Shown: in pieces, positions 17,486 through 25,492 of the stretch
Position numbering within the stretch: the first letter of the stretch is position 1
How the letters are laid out: each line of letters starts with the position of its first letter
Assembly (NCBI RefSeq): GCF_001202025.1
Contig: NZ_LGHS01000013.1
Span: 1-49,191, forward strand
Direction: 5' to 3'
Source of the DNA: Pseudorhodobacter aquimaris
Lineage (GTDB): Bacteria; Pseudomonadota; Alphaproteobacteria; Rhodobacterales; Rhodobacteraceae
DNA length: 49,191 bases
The notes under the pieces: generated by a model
Databases searched by the model: none
What the model saw: the letters and a program-made list of their open reading frames with translations, nothing else
What the model was told of the DNA's origin: nothing
Made by a program: the position numbers and the translations under genes

Positions 17486-18065
17486 GATCGATACATCCTC
17501 CTCTGGACAGAGGACGAGCCGTACTCAAACCGCCTGCTGCCCGCGCCGGGAAAGCGCAGAGTAAGTATGATCGGAGACAACGCCGTTCACAGCGCCAAAG
17601 CGCTGCGACCTTGTCCAAAGTGCCATTCCGATAGACCTGTTATGCTTTTGGTTGAGGACTGCTCTCCCCACACGCGCAGATTGCATCGGGCTAAGATTCG
17701 GAGCAAGAGGGGGGACCGAAAGTCGCTGTGGATAAGTGCAGATGATATTGACGGCATTTACGAGCAACGAGCGGTCAATCAAGCCAATTTAGATCCGGCG
17801 GAAAGCGGCCTTTCGCAGCACCAAGCTCGAACGGCCGCTACGTGCAGATAGCACCCTCTGCAAAGTCAAGGTCGCAGGGCGCGGCGGAACCAGGTGACCT
17901 GGCCGAGCAGAGCTCGAACCATACTTTCTGATGCTGCGGTGCGGCCCGTCGAAGGAGACCTCTGCTGGGCTTTCTTGCAGCATGACTGTAATGCGTTTAG
18001 TGCAACATTGCATTCCAACGCATTTTGTCTGACACATGTAGAAAAGTGGCCTTAGAGCCGCGTGA
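17486..18065. other. Gene-poor region upstream of the DUF4365 cassette
   Basis: No convincing gene in about 580 bases. A plus-strand frame from 17,567 to 17,851 encodes a short CPKCHSDRP segment but lacks a ribosome site and family resemblance; it may be a decayed fragment. The last 60 bases before 18,066 are AT-richer and could hold the promoter of the cassette. Confidence 0.5.
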
Positions 18066-18632
18066 GTGGATGAGGCGAAATCGTTGGAACCGATCAGTGA
18101 CCTGAATGTGGAGTCGGAACTCAGCTACGCATATCTACATGCGGTTGCCTCACATGCTGGCGCTTCTTGCTCCGTGTCCAACCGCCACGAGGACAATGCG
18201 GGAGTCGACGCAAAGATCACTGCATGGGGTCCGTTTCCAAGTGGCGGATATCGTCATGAAGTCGATCTCAAAGTGCAGCTGAAGGCCACCATAAGCGAGC
18301 CCGTTGAAAAAAATGGGTGTTTGTCCTACAGTTTCTCTGGGATCAAGCAATACGACGATTTGCGTCGCGACACAGTTGCTACACCACGGATACTCGTCGT
18401 TCTGTTCCTACCCAAGAGTAAGAAGGCGTGGTTGACCCACAGTGAAAAAACACTGTCGCTCAGTAAATGTGCATATTGGGTAAGCTTGCTAGATGCACCA
18501 CCTTCGACTAACGGGTCTTCGCAGACAGTCTACCTGCCAAAGACCCAAAAGTTTGATGTTGCTAACCTTGCAGATATTTGTGACCAGATCGCTTCTGGCA
18601 AGAAACTGAAATACGCTGGAAGGCCAGCATGA
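18066..18632 (+). CDS. DUF4365 domain protein (nuclease-like)
   Basis: The 188-aa product matches the DUF4365 pattern: an N-terminal helix region ending in ELSYAYLHAVASHAG, then DNAGVDAKITA (conserved Asp), then VDLKVQLKAT (the E/Q-x-K-like strand), then IKQYDDLR and ILVVLFLP. DUF4365 is thought to be a PD-(D/E)XK-like fold and is frequent in defence islands. The start used is GTG 18066; no strong Shine-Dalgarno is visible, so the start is uncertain. The stop overlaps the ATG of the next gene (ATGA), so both are probably made together. The cassette is more AT-rich than the flanking DNA, suggesting recent transfer. Target and trigger are unknown. Confidence 0.8.
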   Translation: MDEAKSLEPISDLNVESELSYAYLHAVASHAGASCSVSNRHEDNAGVDAKITAWGPFPSGGYRHEVDLKVQLKATISEPVEKNGCLSYSFSGIKQYDDLRRDTVATPRILVVLFLPKSKKAWLTHSEKTLSLSKCAYWVSLLDAPPSTNGSSQTVYLPKTQKFDVANLADICDQIASGKKLKYAGRPA

Positions 18633-19768
18633 AGAACTTAAGTCTAATAAATGCGACTGACTTACGTGATTTCCTCAAAGGAAATGGCTGGGTGGTAAAT
18701 ACTGCTGCACTGGACGACGAGTTATATGTATTAGAGAATCCAGATTATGCTAGACGGCAGTTAGTATTCCCGGTTCAACAATCGGCAGCTGATTTTATAG
18801 ACAGCACTCTGAGCGTCGTTGAAAAATTTGCAGAACTTACAGGTGAAACTGTTCAAGCAATAATACCACGTATTACGAGTGTTCGAAATGATGGGTTAAG
18901 GCTCCGAGTTCATTCGAGATATGATGACACAACACTTCCTTTAGATTTCGCGTCCAACTTGGTCGAAAATGTCGAAAAACTCATCAAATCAGCTGCATGC
19001 ACAGTTTTGAAACCTCGTGTAATGCACCCGCGCCTGTCCCACAGAGAGGCGCTTCAAATGATTGGGCATTCTAGATTTGGCCAGACAGAAGTGGGAAGTT
19101 TCATTATAAATGTGTCTTGCCCGATCAACGCGCTTGACGCACAGGGATCATTAGAGATTGATGAAAATGACGCGCCTTTTGTAAGGCAGGTTTTCAATAC
19201 AATGGGCCAAAGTATTCATAAACTTGTCAGGTCGGTTGAGGCCGACACTCTAGATGAACTAGTTAGGGATCTCAAGGAGTCGCCAAGCCCACTGATATCT
19301 TCGAATATGTGTGAAGCGTTGGCCGCTATGCATGATGATGATTTAGCGAACTCTATTGATATTGGGTTTAGTTGGTCGTCACTTCGACCTATTACTAGCG
19401 CGGTCAAGCTGAAACCAATTCGAATTCAGCGCGACTATTTTTCTCGGATCGAGGAGGTCCGAAAGGAATTACGTGCGGTCGAGTTGCAAGCACCGGAATC
19501 TTATATTGGGACCGTCGAAAGACTTGATGGCGACATGGGTGAAGATGGCTCGCGTTCTGGAAGCGTCTTGCTTGTTTTACTACTAACCGACGAAGATCAA
19601 TCAGTCCGAGCCAATGTCTCTTTGAACCCGACACAGTATTCTGATGCGATAAGAGCACATGAGACTAATGGAGCGTATGTTAGAGTGACAGGGAGATTGA
19701 GGTCAGGACAACAACCGAGAAGTCTAACGGAAATTACGCAATTTGAGTTGATTCCAGGCAAGCGTTAG
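18629..19768 (+). CDS. Unknown partner of the DUF4365 protein
   Basis: The 379-aa protein is translationally coupled to the DUF4365 gene (ATGA overlap at 18,629). The N-terminal segment with LRDFLKGNGW and a following ENPDYARRQLVFPV resembles an uncharacterised domain I associate with defence-type gene clusters. The C-terminal 80 residues (YIGTVERLDGDMGEDG, VLLVLLLTDEDQSVRANVSL, YVRVTGRLRSG) are beta-rich and could be an OB-like fold. No catalytic motif is clear, and there are no membrane segments. The AT-rich codon use matches the partner gene and differs from the neighbours. It could be the sensor or DNA-binding half of a two-gene system; this is inference. Confidence 0.72.
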   Translation: MKNLSLINATDLRDFLKGNGWVVNTAALDDELYVLENPDYARRQLVFPVQQSAADFIDSTLSVVEKFAELTGETVQAIIPRITSVRNDGLRLRVHSRYDDTTLPLDFASNLVENVEKLIKSAACTVLKPRVMHPRLSHREALQMIGHSRFGQTEVGSFIINVSCPINALDAQGSLEIDENDAPFVRQVFNTMGQSIHKLVRSVEADTLDELVRDLKESPSPLISSNMCEALAAMHDDDLANSIDIGFSWSSLRPITSAVKLKPIRIQRDYFSRIEEVRKELRAVELQAPESYIGTVERLDGDMGEDGSRSGSVLLVLLLTDEDQSVRANVSLNPTQYSDAIRAHETNGAYVRVTGRLRSGQQPRSLTEITQFELIPGKR

Positions 19769-19956
19769 ACATGCCATTTTATGCTATAAAATTCTCTTAG
19801 CTATTATGAATTTCGGCTATCGGTGGATTGGACTAAGCCGCTCCGCGGCATTGGCACCTGACCGCGAGGTCGGCACTTATTTCACGGTTTTTCTTTGCGG
19901 CAGGCCCTTCTGGGCTGACGATTGAGGTCTTCTCAATCATCAGACAGGAGGTTCCC

Positions 19957-20844
19957 ATGACAGAGGAGAAGACCACCCCGCTGCGCCAGCGGATGATCGA
20001 AGACATGGATATTCGCGGGCTGTGCGAGAAGACGCAAAAAGCCCACATCCGGAATGTGAAGCATTTCGCGTCATTCCTCGGGCGGCCGCCCGACACAGCT
20101 ACCCCCGAAGATCTGCGCGCCTATCAGCTCAGGATGACACAGGACGGCGTGACGGCCAGCACCTACAACGTGCGCATCATTTCCCTGCGGTTCTTTTTCG
20201 GCATCACCTGTGGACGCGATGAGATGAAACGCTTCATGCAGTTTCATCGCAAGCCCCGCAAATTGCCGATTGTCCTGAGTGTCGAGGAGGTGGCTGATTT
20301 GATGGCCGCCGTGCCCGGCCCTGGGCTCAAATATCGGGCGGCTCTTGGCATCAGTTACGGTGCCGGGCTGCGTGCATCCGAAGTCTGCAACCTCAAGGTC
20401 AAGGATATCGACAGCGATCGGATGCTGATCCATGTCGATGATGGCAAGGGAGGGCGGGATCGCAAGGCTATGCTGTCGCCAAGCCTGCTGGATCTGTTGC
20501 GCGACTATTGGCGCGAGTCGCGCCCCGAGGGGTGGTTGTTCCCCGGCAAGCCAAAGATCAGCCCGCTATCGTCCCGACAACTGAACCGTGCATTCACCTC
20601 AGCCAAGCACATGGCAGGTATCCAGAAGGCCGCTACGCTGCACACATTGCGGCACAGCTTCGCCACACACCTGCTGGAAGCCAACACGGACGTGCGGGTG
20701 ATCCAGGTGTTGCTTGGCCACTCCAAGCTGACGACCACTGCCCGGTATGCCCATGTGGCAACAAAGACTATCCGCAGCACCGTCAGCCCTTTCGAGCAGA
20801 TGAAGCTCTTGCAAGACGAGACCTTGCGACGAGGGGTGGAATAG
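19957..20844 (+). CDS. IS91-associated tyrosine recombinase
   Basis: The 295-aa XerC/D-like recombinase has an N-terminal SAM-like domain (LRQRMIEDMDIRGLCEKTQ through RFFFGITCGR) and a catalytic domain with GAGLRASEVCNLKVKDID (Arg), TLHTLRHSFATHLLE (His, Arg), IQVLLGHSKLTTTARYAHV (His, nucleophile Tyr). A good ribosome site (CAGGAGG) precedes ATG 19957. Paired with an IS91 transposase it is typical of the IS91 variants common in Rhodobacterales, where its exact contribution is not settled. It is intact and separate from the element integrases at 15,595 and 39,036. Confidence 0.9.
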   Translation: MTEEKTTPLRQRMIEDMDIRGLCEKTQKAHIRNVKHFASFLGRPPDTATPEDLRAYQLRMTQDGVTASTYNVRIISLRFFFGITCGRDEMKRFMQFHRKPRKLPIVLSVEEVADLMAAVPGPGLKYRAALGISYGAGLRASEVCNLKVKDIDSDRMLIHVDDGKGGRDRKAMLSPSLLDLLRDYWRESRPEGWLFPGKPKISPLSSRQLNRAFTSAKHMAGIQKAATLHTLRHSFATHLLEANTDVRVIQVLLGHSKLTTTARYAHVATKTIRSTVSPFEQMKLLQDETLRRGVE

Positions 20845-20856
20845 CGCCAAGGGCCG

Positions 20857-22056
20857 GTGCCCCGGCCCAAACTGGAGATCGCTGACATCTTCCGCGCCCA
20901 TGGTCCTGCGTGGCGGCAGGCGAATGCGGGGCATGTCAGCCTGTCCCAGTTGAAGGTGATGTCAGCGATTGAAGCCTGCCGGACCGAAGCGCTCGGCGGG
21001 CATGTGGCCGGTTGCGTCAAATGTGGTCACCATCACATCGCCTATAATTCCTGTAAGAACAGGCACTGCCCCAAATGTCAGGGACCGGCCGCGTGCGACT
21101 GGATGGAGGCGCGCGCCGAAGACTTGCTACCAGTGGAATATTTCCACGTCGTATTCACGATGCCGGCCGAGATTGCGCAGATCGCTTTCTGGAACAAGAA
21201 GGCAGTCTATGGCCTGTTGTTCAAGGCATCCGCCGAAACGGTGATGACCGTCGCCGCCGACCCCAAGCGCATGGGCGCGCGGGTGGGCATGACCAGTGTG
21301 CTGCACACCTGGGGATCAGCACTGACCCATCATCCACACATCCACATGATCGTTCCGGGCGGCGGGTTGTCGCCCGACGGCACGAACTGGATCGTCTGTC
21401 GCCCGGGGTTCTTCCTGCATGTGCGGGTGCTGTCGCGGCTGTTCCGACGCCTGTTTCTGGACGGGCTGATGGATTTGCACCGGGCTGGGCAACTGGTCTT
21501 CTTCGGTGATCTGGCCGGATTGTCGGCGGCAAAGGCTTTTGCCAGCTGGCTCGCCCCGTTCCGCAAATCCGAATGGGTAGTCTACGCCAAGCCGCCCTTC
21601 GGAGGGCCCGAGGCCGTGCTGGCCTATCTCAGCCGCTACACCCACAGGGTCGCCATCTCGAACGCCCGCCTGGTCAGCGCCGATGCCCAAACCGTCGCCT
21701 TCCGATGGAAGGACTACCGCACCAAGTCAGGCGATCGCAAAAAGGTCATGCGGCTGGCCACGCCCGAGTTCATCCGCCGCTTCCTGATCCATGTGCTGCC
21801 TGATGGCTTCCACCGCATCCGACATTACGGTCTGCTGGCCAGCTCCGCTCGCAAGGCCAACATCACAAAGATCCGCGCCTTGCTGTGTGTCCAGCAGACC
21901 GGACAGGCAACTCTGTCAGGACCCAACGCCGAGATCATCCCACTCACCCTGCGCGAACCGTGCCCCTGTTGCGGCGGCCCCATGCGCATCATCGAAATCT
22001 TCCGCCGTGGACAAAAGCCGATGTCGCGCGCACCGCCGAGGGAGCAAGCCGCATGA
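20857..22056 (+). CDS. IS91-family rolling-circle transposase (HUH/Y2)
   Basis: The 399-aa transposase starts at GTG 20857. It has an N-terminal zinc-binding domain (CVKCGHHHIAYNSCKNRHCPKCQG), the HUH metal motif HHPHIHMIVPGGG, and the tyrosine region AVLAYLSRYTHRVAISNARL that supplies the nicking tyrosines. A C-terminal CPCCGGPM cluster is also present. It nicks one strand and drives rolling-circle transposition. The upstream integrase gene ends 12 bases before its start, so both are likely on one transcript. All catalytic residues seen appear intact, so the element may be active. Confidence 0.93.
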   Translation: MPRPKLEIADIFRAHGPAWRQANAGHVSLSQLKVMSAIEACRTEALGGHVAGCVKCGHHHIAYNSCKNRHCPKCQGPAACDWMEARAEDLLPVEYFHVVFTMPAEIAQIAFWNKKAVYGLLFKASAETVMTVAADPKRMGARVGMTSVLHTWGSALTHHPHIHMIVPGGGLSPDGTNWIVCRPGFFLHVRVLSRLFRRLFLDGLMDLHRAGQLVFFGDLAGLSAAKAFASWLAPFRKSEWVVYAKPPFGGPEAVLAYLSRYTHRVAISNARLVSADAQTVAFRWKDYRTKSGDRKKVMRLATPEFIRRFLIHVLPDGFHRIRHYGLLASSARKANITKIRALLCVQQTGQATLSGPNAEIIPLTLREPCPCCGGPMRIIEIFRRGQKPMSRAPPREQAA

Positions 22057-22260
22057 CACGCCGCCTGTCAGATGCCAAAGACCACCACCGGCTGCCTACG
22101 GCAGACCCGTTCACGACAGGCTGCGCCCGTCCGTCTTCGGCACGAAACACGATAGCGCTCACGCCAAATCGCTCAGCGTTTCCGGGATTATCAAGTCCGT
22201 TTATCCCCGTCTCAGGGACTATGCGCTCCTTAAGCCGCGCCCATGACGCAGCCGTCGCCC

Positions 22261-22636
22261 CAACCGTCCTGGCACTTTCCCCATAGCCCGATCCAAGACC
22301 CCCGCGGCTTCCTCCTTCCGAGGTTTGTCAACGTGGGCCGCCAGCTCTTTGTCGCCAATGTCGTGCCGCGGCCCACATCGAAAAACCTTCAGGGAGGTTC
22401 GCTATTTGCGGAGATGCAGCGAAGGTCCAATTTCCTCCCGGGCTGCCTGTGGTCCACGTGACCTGCCACGGGCTACATTATAACGCTGTTTGGGTCCGCT
22501 TCATGGGCTGGAAGCAGTCGTCCTTGCTTCACGCGAACGGCGGCTTAGGGCTTAGGGCCGTGTATTTCGATGGCGCTTGCCTGTCGGCTTGTGCTGCGAT
22601 TGAATAGTGGAAATTTCCGAAAGGTTGGAATTGCTT
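22261..22636. other. Non-coding flank right of the IS91 unit
   Basis: No gene is supported. A 72-codon plus-strand ORF at 22,243-22,461 lacks a ribosome site and family resemblance. The region is probably IS91 flank plus the leader of the nuclease gene that follows. Confidence 0.5.
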
Positions 22637-23701
22637 ATGCCGATCTACGAATTTGCCAGCGAAGAAATTCGCCCCTTACTTAAGACCACATTCAGCCAGA
22701 TGCGGCTGCAGGAGCGGCGTGATCTTCAACGCCTTCTTCGGGCGAACATCTCTGTGGTTGCACCCGATACGCTGGTCATTGCTGAAGAGTTCGGAGACTG
22801 GGACGAGTCGCGTCGGCGCATCGACCTGCTTGGCATCGACCGCGATGCAAACCTTGTTGTCATCGAACTCAAACGAACCGAGGATGGCGGACACATGGAA
22901 CTCCAAGCCATCCGCTATGCAGCGATGGTCTCGACCATGACCTTCGATCAGGCTGCCGACGTGTTCAGTCGCTACCTCGCACAAATCGGCAAGGCCGACA
23001 CGGATGCGCGGGCAGAACTACTCGAGTTCCTCGGGTGGGACGAGCCCGATGAAGATGCATTCGCGCAAGACGTCCGGATCGTCTTAGCCTCAGCTGAGTT
23101 CGCTCGTGAGCTAACGACTTCGGTTCTCTGGCTCATCGAGCGCGGCATCGACATCCGCTGTGTGCGCCTCCAGCCTTACGACCTCGACAGCCGAGTTTTC
23201 GTGGATGTCCAGCAGATCATTCCGCTCCCGGAGATGGCGGAATATCAGGTTCGGGTTAGCGAGAAGAAGCGCAAGGAGCGAGAGGCGCGCTCGGACACCC
23301 GAGACTGGACCAGCTACGATGTCAGTCTCGGTGGGCGTAAGCTATCTGGGCTGCGGAAGCGGCACGCCATTTATCAGACGTTCCGCCATCTCGTGGAGCA
23401 GGGCATCGCCCCGGAGACAGTCGCCGAACATTGCGGCCCGCGCGCCAATCGGGCACTCGTTTTTGTCGATGGGGAAGTGAACGCGGAGGACTTCTATCGC
23501 CTAGCGAAAGAGGCGCGGGCGAAGGAGGGGCGCAGCTTCGACCCTACTCGATACTTCTGCAGCGACGAAGAACTCCTCAACTTCGGTGGCCGGACATACG
23601 CTTTCCTGAATCAATGGGGCGGGTCGGACTGGAAGCAGGCCATGGTCAATCTGCGCGAGGCATTCTACGACAAGGAGATCGAGTTCGCGCCATCCGAATA
23701 G
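22637..23701 (+). CDS. PD-(D/E)XK nuclease-like protein (DUF91/NucS-like core)
   Basis: The 354-aa protein begins MPIYEFASEEIRPLLKTTF. Its nuclease core lies at about 50-115: a helix region, then RRIDLLGID (Asp), then LVVIELKR (E-x-K), then GHMELQAIRYAAMVS, the helix with conserved Gln typical of PD-(D/E)XK enzymes. The C-terminal 140 residues (SLGGRKLSGLRKRHAIYQTF, and FGGRTYAFLNQWG near the end) look like a separate DNA-binding or sensor domain. ATG 22637 was preferred over GTG 22607, which would add ten residues and has no ribosome site. The gene stands alone between the IS91 unit and the tRNA fragment. A defence or repair role is likely but unproven. Confidence 0.75.
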   Translation: MPIYEFASEEIRPLLKTTFSQMRLQERRDLQRLLRANISVVAPDTLVIAEEFGDWDESRRRIDLLGIDRDANLVVIELKRTEDGGHMELQAIRYAAMVSTMTFDQAADVFSRYLAQIGKADTDARAELLEFLGWDEPDEDAFAQDVRIVLASAEFARELTTSVLWLIERGIDIRCVRLQPYDLDSRVFVDVQQIIPLPEMAEYQVRVSEKKRKEREARSDTRDWTSYDVSLGGRKLSGLRKRHAIYQTFRHLVEQGIAPETVAEHCGPRANRALVFVDGEVNAEDFYRLAKEARAKEGRSFDPTRYFCSDEELLNFGGRTYAFLNQWGGSDWKQAMVNLREAFYDKEIEFAPSE

Positions 23702-23866
23702 AAGCGCAAGCCGTATGCTACTTCCATTGATCGCCTCACAGACCCTAGTTCTTGCTGCAGTTGGGGCGAATGTCCGGCTTGACGAGCCGCACCGCATGAT
23801 AGTCTGTTCCGACTGCATCTCTCCTATGGGCCGGAAGCGATTATGATCGGCGCATAGACAAACAGC

Positions 23867-23887
23867 TTACATCAACGCCACATCAAC
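23867..23887. repeat. 21-nt direct repeat, copy 1 (pairs with 42450-42470)
   Basis: TTACATCAACGCCACATCAAC occurs here and, identical, at 42,450-42,470. Inside it ACATCAAC is repeated twice with a 3-nt gap. It lies 143 bases before the first tRNA fragment, while copy 2 lies 67 bases after the second. It may be an integrase arm site or a leftover of tandem integrations. Confidence 0.6.
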
Positions 23888-24029
23888 CCGCGAATGCGTA
23901 TCTTGCGCTGGGTTTGCATCCGAATGCCGGTGAGTCCAGCCCGTTGCGGAAGTGGACAGTAGGCTAAATCAAAGGCTTGGCGCGTAAGTGATTGAGTTAC
24001 ATAAGTTATTGGAATCGCTAGGGCTTTGG

Positions 24030-24076
24030 CTCATAACCTGAAGGTCGTAGGTTCAAATCCTACTCCCGCAACCAAA
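24030..24076 (+). repeat. tRNA-fMet 3'-half fragment, attachment-site repeat 1
   Basis: The sequence runs from the anticodon loop (CTCATAACC, anticodon CAT) through the T arm (GGTTCAAATCC) to CCCGCAACCA, matching the 3' half of bacterial initiator tRNA. The 5' half is absent. It differs by one base from the copy at 42,336-42,382 (CTACTCCCG here, CTACCCCCG there). This is what site-specific integration at a tRNA 3' end leaves behind: probable right attachment site of the left element and left boundary of the central element. Confidence 0.85.
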
Positions 24077-24114
24077 CTTTCGAACAAGATATCAAAGGCT
24101 TAGGCCGATGCAAG

Positions 24115-24135
24115 GCGCCCCGAGGGGCGCTTTTT
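24115..24135 (+). terminator. Rho-independent terminator after tRNA fragment 1
   Basis: A perfect 7-bp stem GCGCCCC / GGGGCGC with a GA loop is followed by TTTTT (24,131-24,135). Its position 39 bases after the tRNA fragment suggests it once ended the tRNA transcript or insulates the element boundary. Confidence 0.85.
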
Positions 24136-24322
24136 GCGTTGCAACACAGAACAACACGTTTCTTCGCGATTCCAAACGCTTACAGCCGTTCCTATTTCTT
24201 CCGTGCAACACCCATGCGACATGGAAATTATTGGATGTTCGTGGGGCGTTCCGTGTACGAATGAGCTTGACCTCTCGACCCGCGAGAGCTGTCATGTCCT
24301 CGAAACCAAATCGGGGACCATC

Positions 24323-24538
24323 ATGCCTAAGACCAATGACGCCGCGCTGGACGCCTTCATTGCCGCAAAGGCCGAAATCGACACGATGCTTGGGCGGCTG
24401 GTGGCGCACAGCGCCGACCACTTCGGATCCAGCCCCGAGGAGGTGAACTGGGGCCATGTCGGCACGCTGGACCACTATCGCGGCCGCCTCCGCGAAATCA
24501 CCGCCATGGCATTCTGCGAGGGCGAGCACGCCGACTGA
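24323..24538 (+). CDS. Small conserved hypothetical protein
   Basis: A 71-aa product starting MPKTNDAALDAFIAAKAEID and ending FCEGEHAD. It is helical, acidic and resembles a small hypothetical protein I associate with Rhodobacterales genomes and prophages (INWGHVGTL-type centre; here VNWGHVGTLDHY). The start ATG 24323 was chosen because upstream in-frame codons cover the tRNA flank and terminator area. It faces the opposite way to the head genes and lies at the left edge of the central element. Function unknown. Confidence 0.65.
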   Translation: MPKTNDAALDAFIAAKAEIDTMLGRLVAHSADHFGSSPEEVNWGHVGTLDHYRGRLREITAMAFCEGEHAD

Positions 24539-24624
24539 TCACAGTCCCAAGCTTCAGCCGCCACCTCGCTGGTCAGGGAGGGGGCAAAAAACAGGGATGC
24601 TGTGTGCCACAACATCCCGGCCGA

Positions 24625-24939
24625 CTATACTGGCTGGCCAAAGCACGTCCCCATGGCCAGCTTGCTGATGGCCGCGTGCGCACCCGTCAGGTGTTGATCC
24701 GTCGGCAGATTCCAAGTTGGCAACAGCCCGGCGATAGCCGCCATGTGGTTTTCCAACTCACCGATGACCATGTTGATGTTCCATGTCCCGTCGTATTCGA
24801 CTGCCGCCTTCCGAAGATCGGCGCACAGGGCAATGATCGCTGCATAGTTGCGCGTCGCGTCAAGCTGGCTTGCATCCTTCGTGTCTCCGACCAACAGGGT
24901 GAGACCATTCAGAATGGCATGGATATCTCGCTCCATCAT
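24625..24939 (-). CDS. Unknown late phage-type protein
   Basis: The 104-aa product starts at ATG 24939, overlapping the stop of the DUF2190 gene (ATGA). It is helical with no motif I recognise. It is the last gene of the head operon, where lambda-like phages encode head completion or connector proteins, so a connector or tail-adaptor role is possible from position only. In a tailless satellite this would be the natural spot for a protein that joins the satellite head to a helper tail. Confidence 0.62.
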   Translation of the reverse strand: MMERDIHAILNGLTLLVGDTKDASQLDATRNYAAIIALCADLRKAAVEYDGTWNINMVIGELENHMAAIAGLLPTWNLPTDQHLTGAHAAISKLAMGTCFGQPV

Positions 24940-25280
24940 GCTGCCACGGTCCCCACGCCATCCAGCCTAACAGCTACGTTGGTGATGCCGTTTCCGGCAG
25001 CCTCAGTCGCGATGCCCACCGGGAAGCGTCCAGTGCCCGGCACGTTGATGTTCTTGGCCGTGTTGTCCCACGCCACGCGTGCGCCGACCGTCAGAACTGC
25101 AGTGGTGGCTTTCGGTAGCTGATAGACGCCGGTGGTTGCCAGTTCGAGCGGATCGCCCGCGATGGCCGCATAGGCGGCGATGCCGAAGATATTGCCGATG
25201 ATCGTCCCCTCGCCGGAGGCGATGCCGCCTGCGGGAGCGGCCACGGTGATGACGTCGCCGTTCTGAATATAGGTCTTCAT
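24936..25280 (-). CDS. DUF2190 family head protein (capsid decoration-like)
   Basis: The 114-aa product begins MKTYIQNGDVITVAAPAGGI and continues with GEGTIIGNIFGIAAYAA, VYQLPKATTAVLTVGARVAWDNTAKNI. This alternating beta pattern is the DUF2190 family, found beside major capsid genes and related in fold to decoration proteins. ATG 25280 lies 2 bases after the stop of the head-tail joining gene, and its stop overlaps the next gene. It probably stabilises the capsid surface. Family call is good; role is by homology and context. Confidence 0.85.
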   Translation of the reverse strand: MKTYIQNGDVITVAAPAGGIASGEGTIIGNIFGIAAYAAIAGDPLELATTGVYQLPKATTAVLTVGARVAWDNTAKNINVPGTGRFPVGIATEAAGNGITNVAVRLDGVGTVAA

Positions 25281-25282
25281 GG

Positions 25283-25492
25283 TCAGAGCCCTTTCGAGGA
25301 TTGGATGCGAACCACGGTGGTGCGCGCCGTGGTGCCGGTGATCTGGCGGTTCAGGTCGCCCAGCGCGGCCGCCATTTCCGCGTCGGTCGTATAGGTGACC
25401 CGCTTGCCGTCATATTCGACGGTGCGGATGCCCTGATAGCGGGCGGCCATCAGGGCGTCGCGCCAGGCGGTGAGTTGGGCGACATCGGCCAT
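25283..25492 (-). CDS. Phage head-tail joining protein (gpW-like)
   Basis: The 69-aa product MADVAQLTAWRDALMAARYQGIRTV plus TYTTDAEMAAALGDLNRQI matches small gpW-like joining proteins of lambda-type phages: two helices around a short beta hairpin. In lambda, gpW binds the portal after packaging and is needed for tail attachment. The ATG shares its A with the stop of the protease-capsid gene (TAATG). A head-tail joining protein in an element without tail genes suggests that it accepts tails made by another phage. Confidence 0.82.
   Translation of the reverse strand: MADVAQLTAWRDALMAARYQGIRTVEYDGKRVTYTTDAEMAAALGDLNRQITGTTARTTVVRIQSSKGL

Larger units (their letters stand above)
19820..22260 (+). 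mobile_element. IS91-family insertion with accessory integrase (ends approximate)
   Basis: The unit contains a tyrosine-recombinase gene and, 12 bases later, an IS91-type HUH transposase gene. Left of the first gene is a hairpin-rich segment (19,830-19,930 with AAGCCGCTCCGCGGC), and right of the second is another (to about 22,250, with CTTAAGCCGCGCCC). IS91 elements move by rolling circle and do not make target duplications, so I could not fix the exact ends. Confidence 0.75.

Noticed and set aside
17567-17851. Short ORF with CPKCHSDRP
   Set aside because: Only one CxxC pair, no ribosome site, and no recognisable family. It may be a fragment of an old gene but cannot be supported.
22243-22461. 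72-codon ORF right of IS91
   Set aside because: No ribosome site and a low-complexity translation; more likely IS91 flank.
24030-24076. Complete tRNA-fMet gene
   Set aside because: The D arm and 5' acceptor strand are missing upstream at both copies, so these are attachment-site fragments, not tRNA genes.
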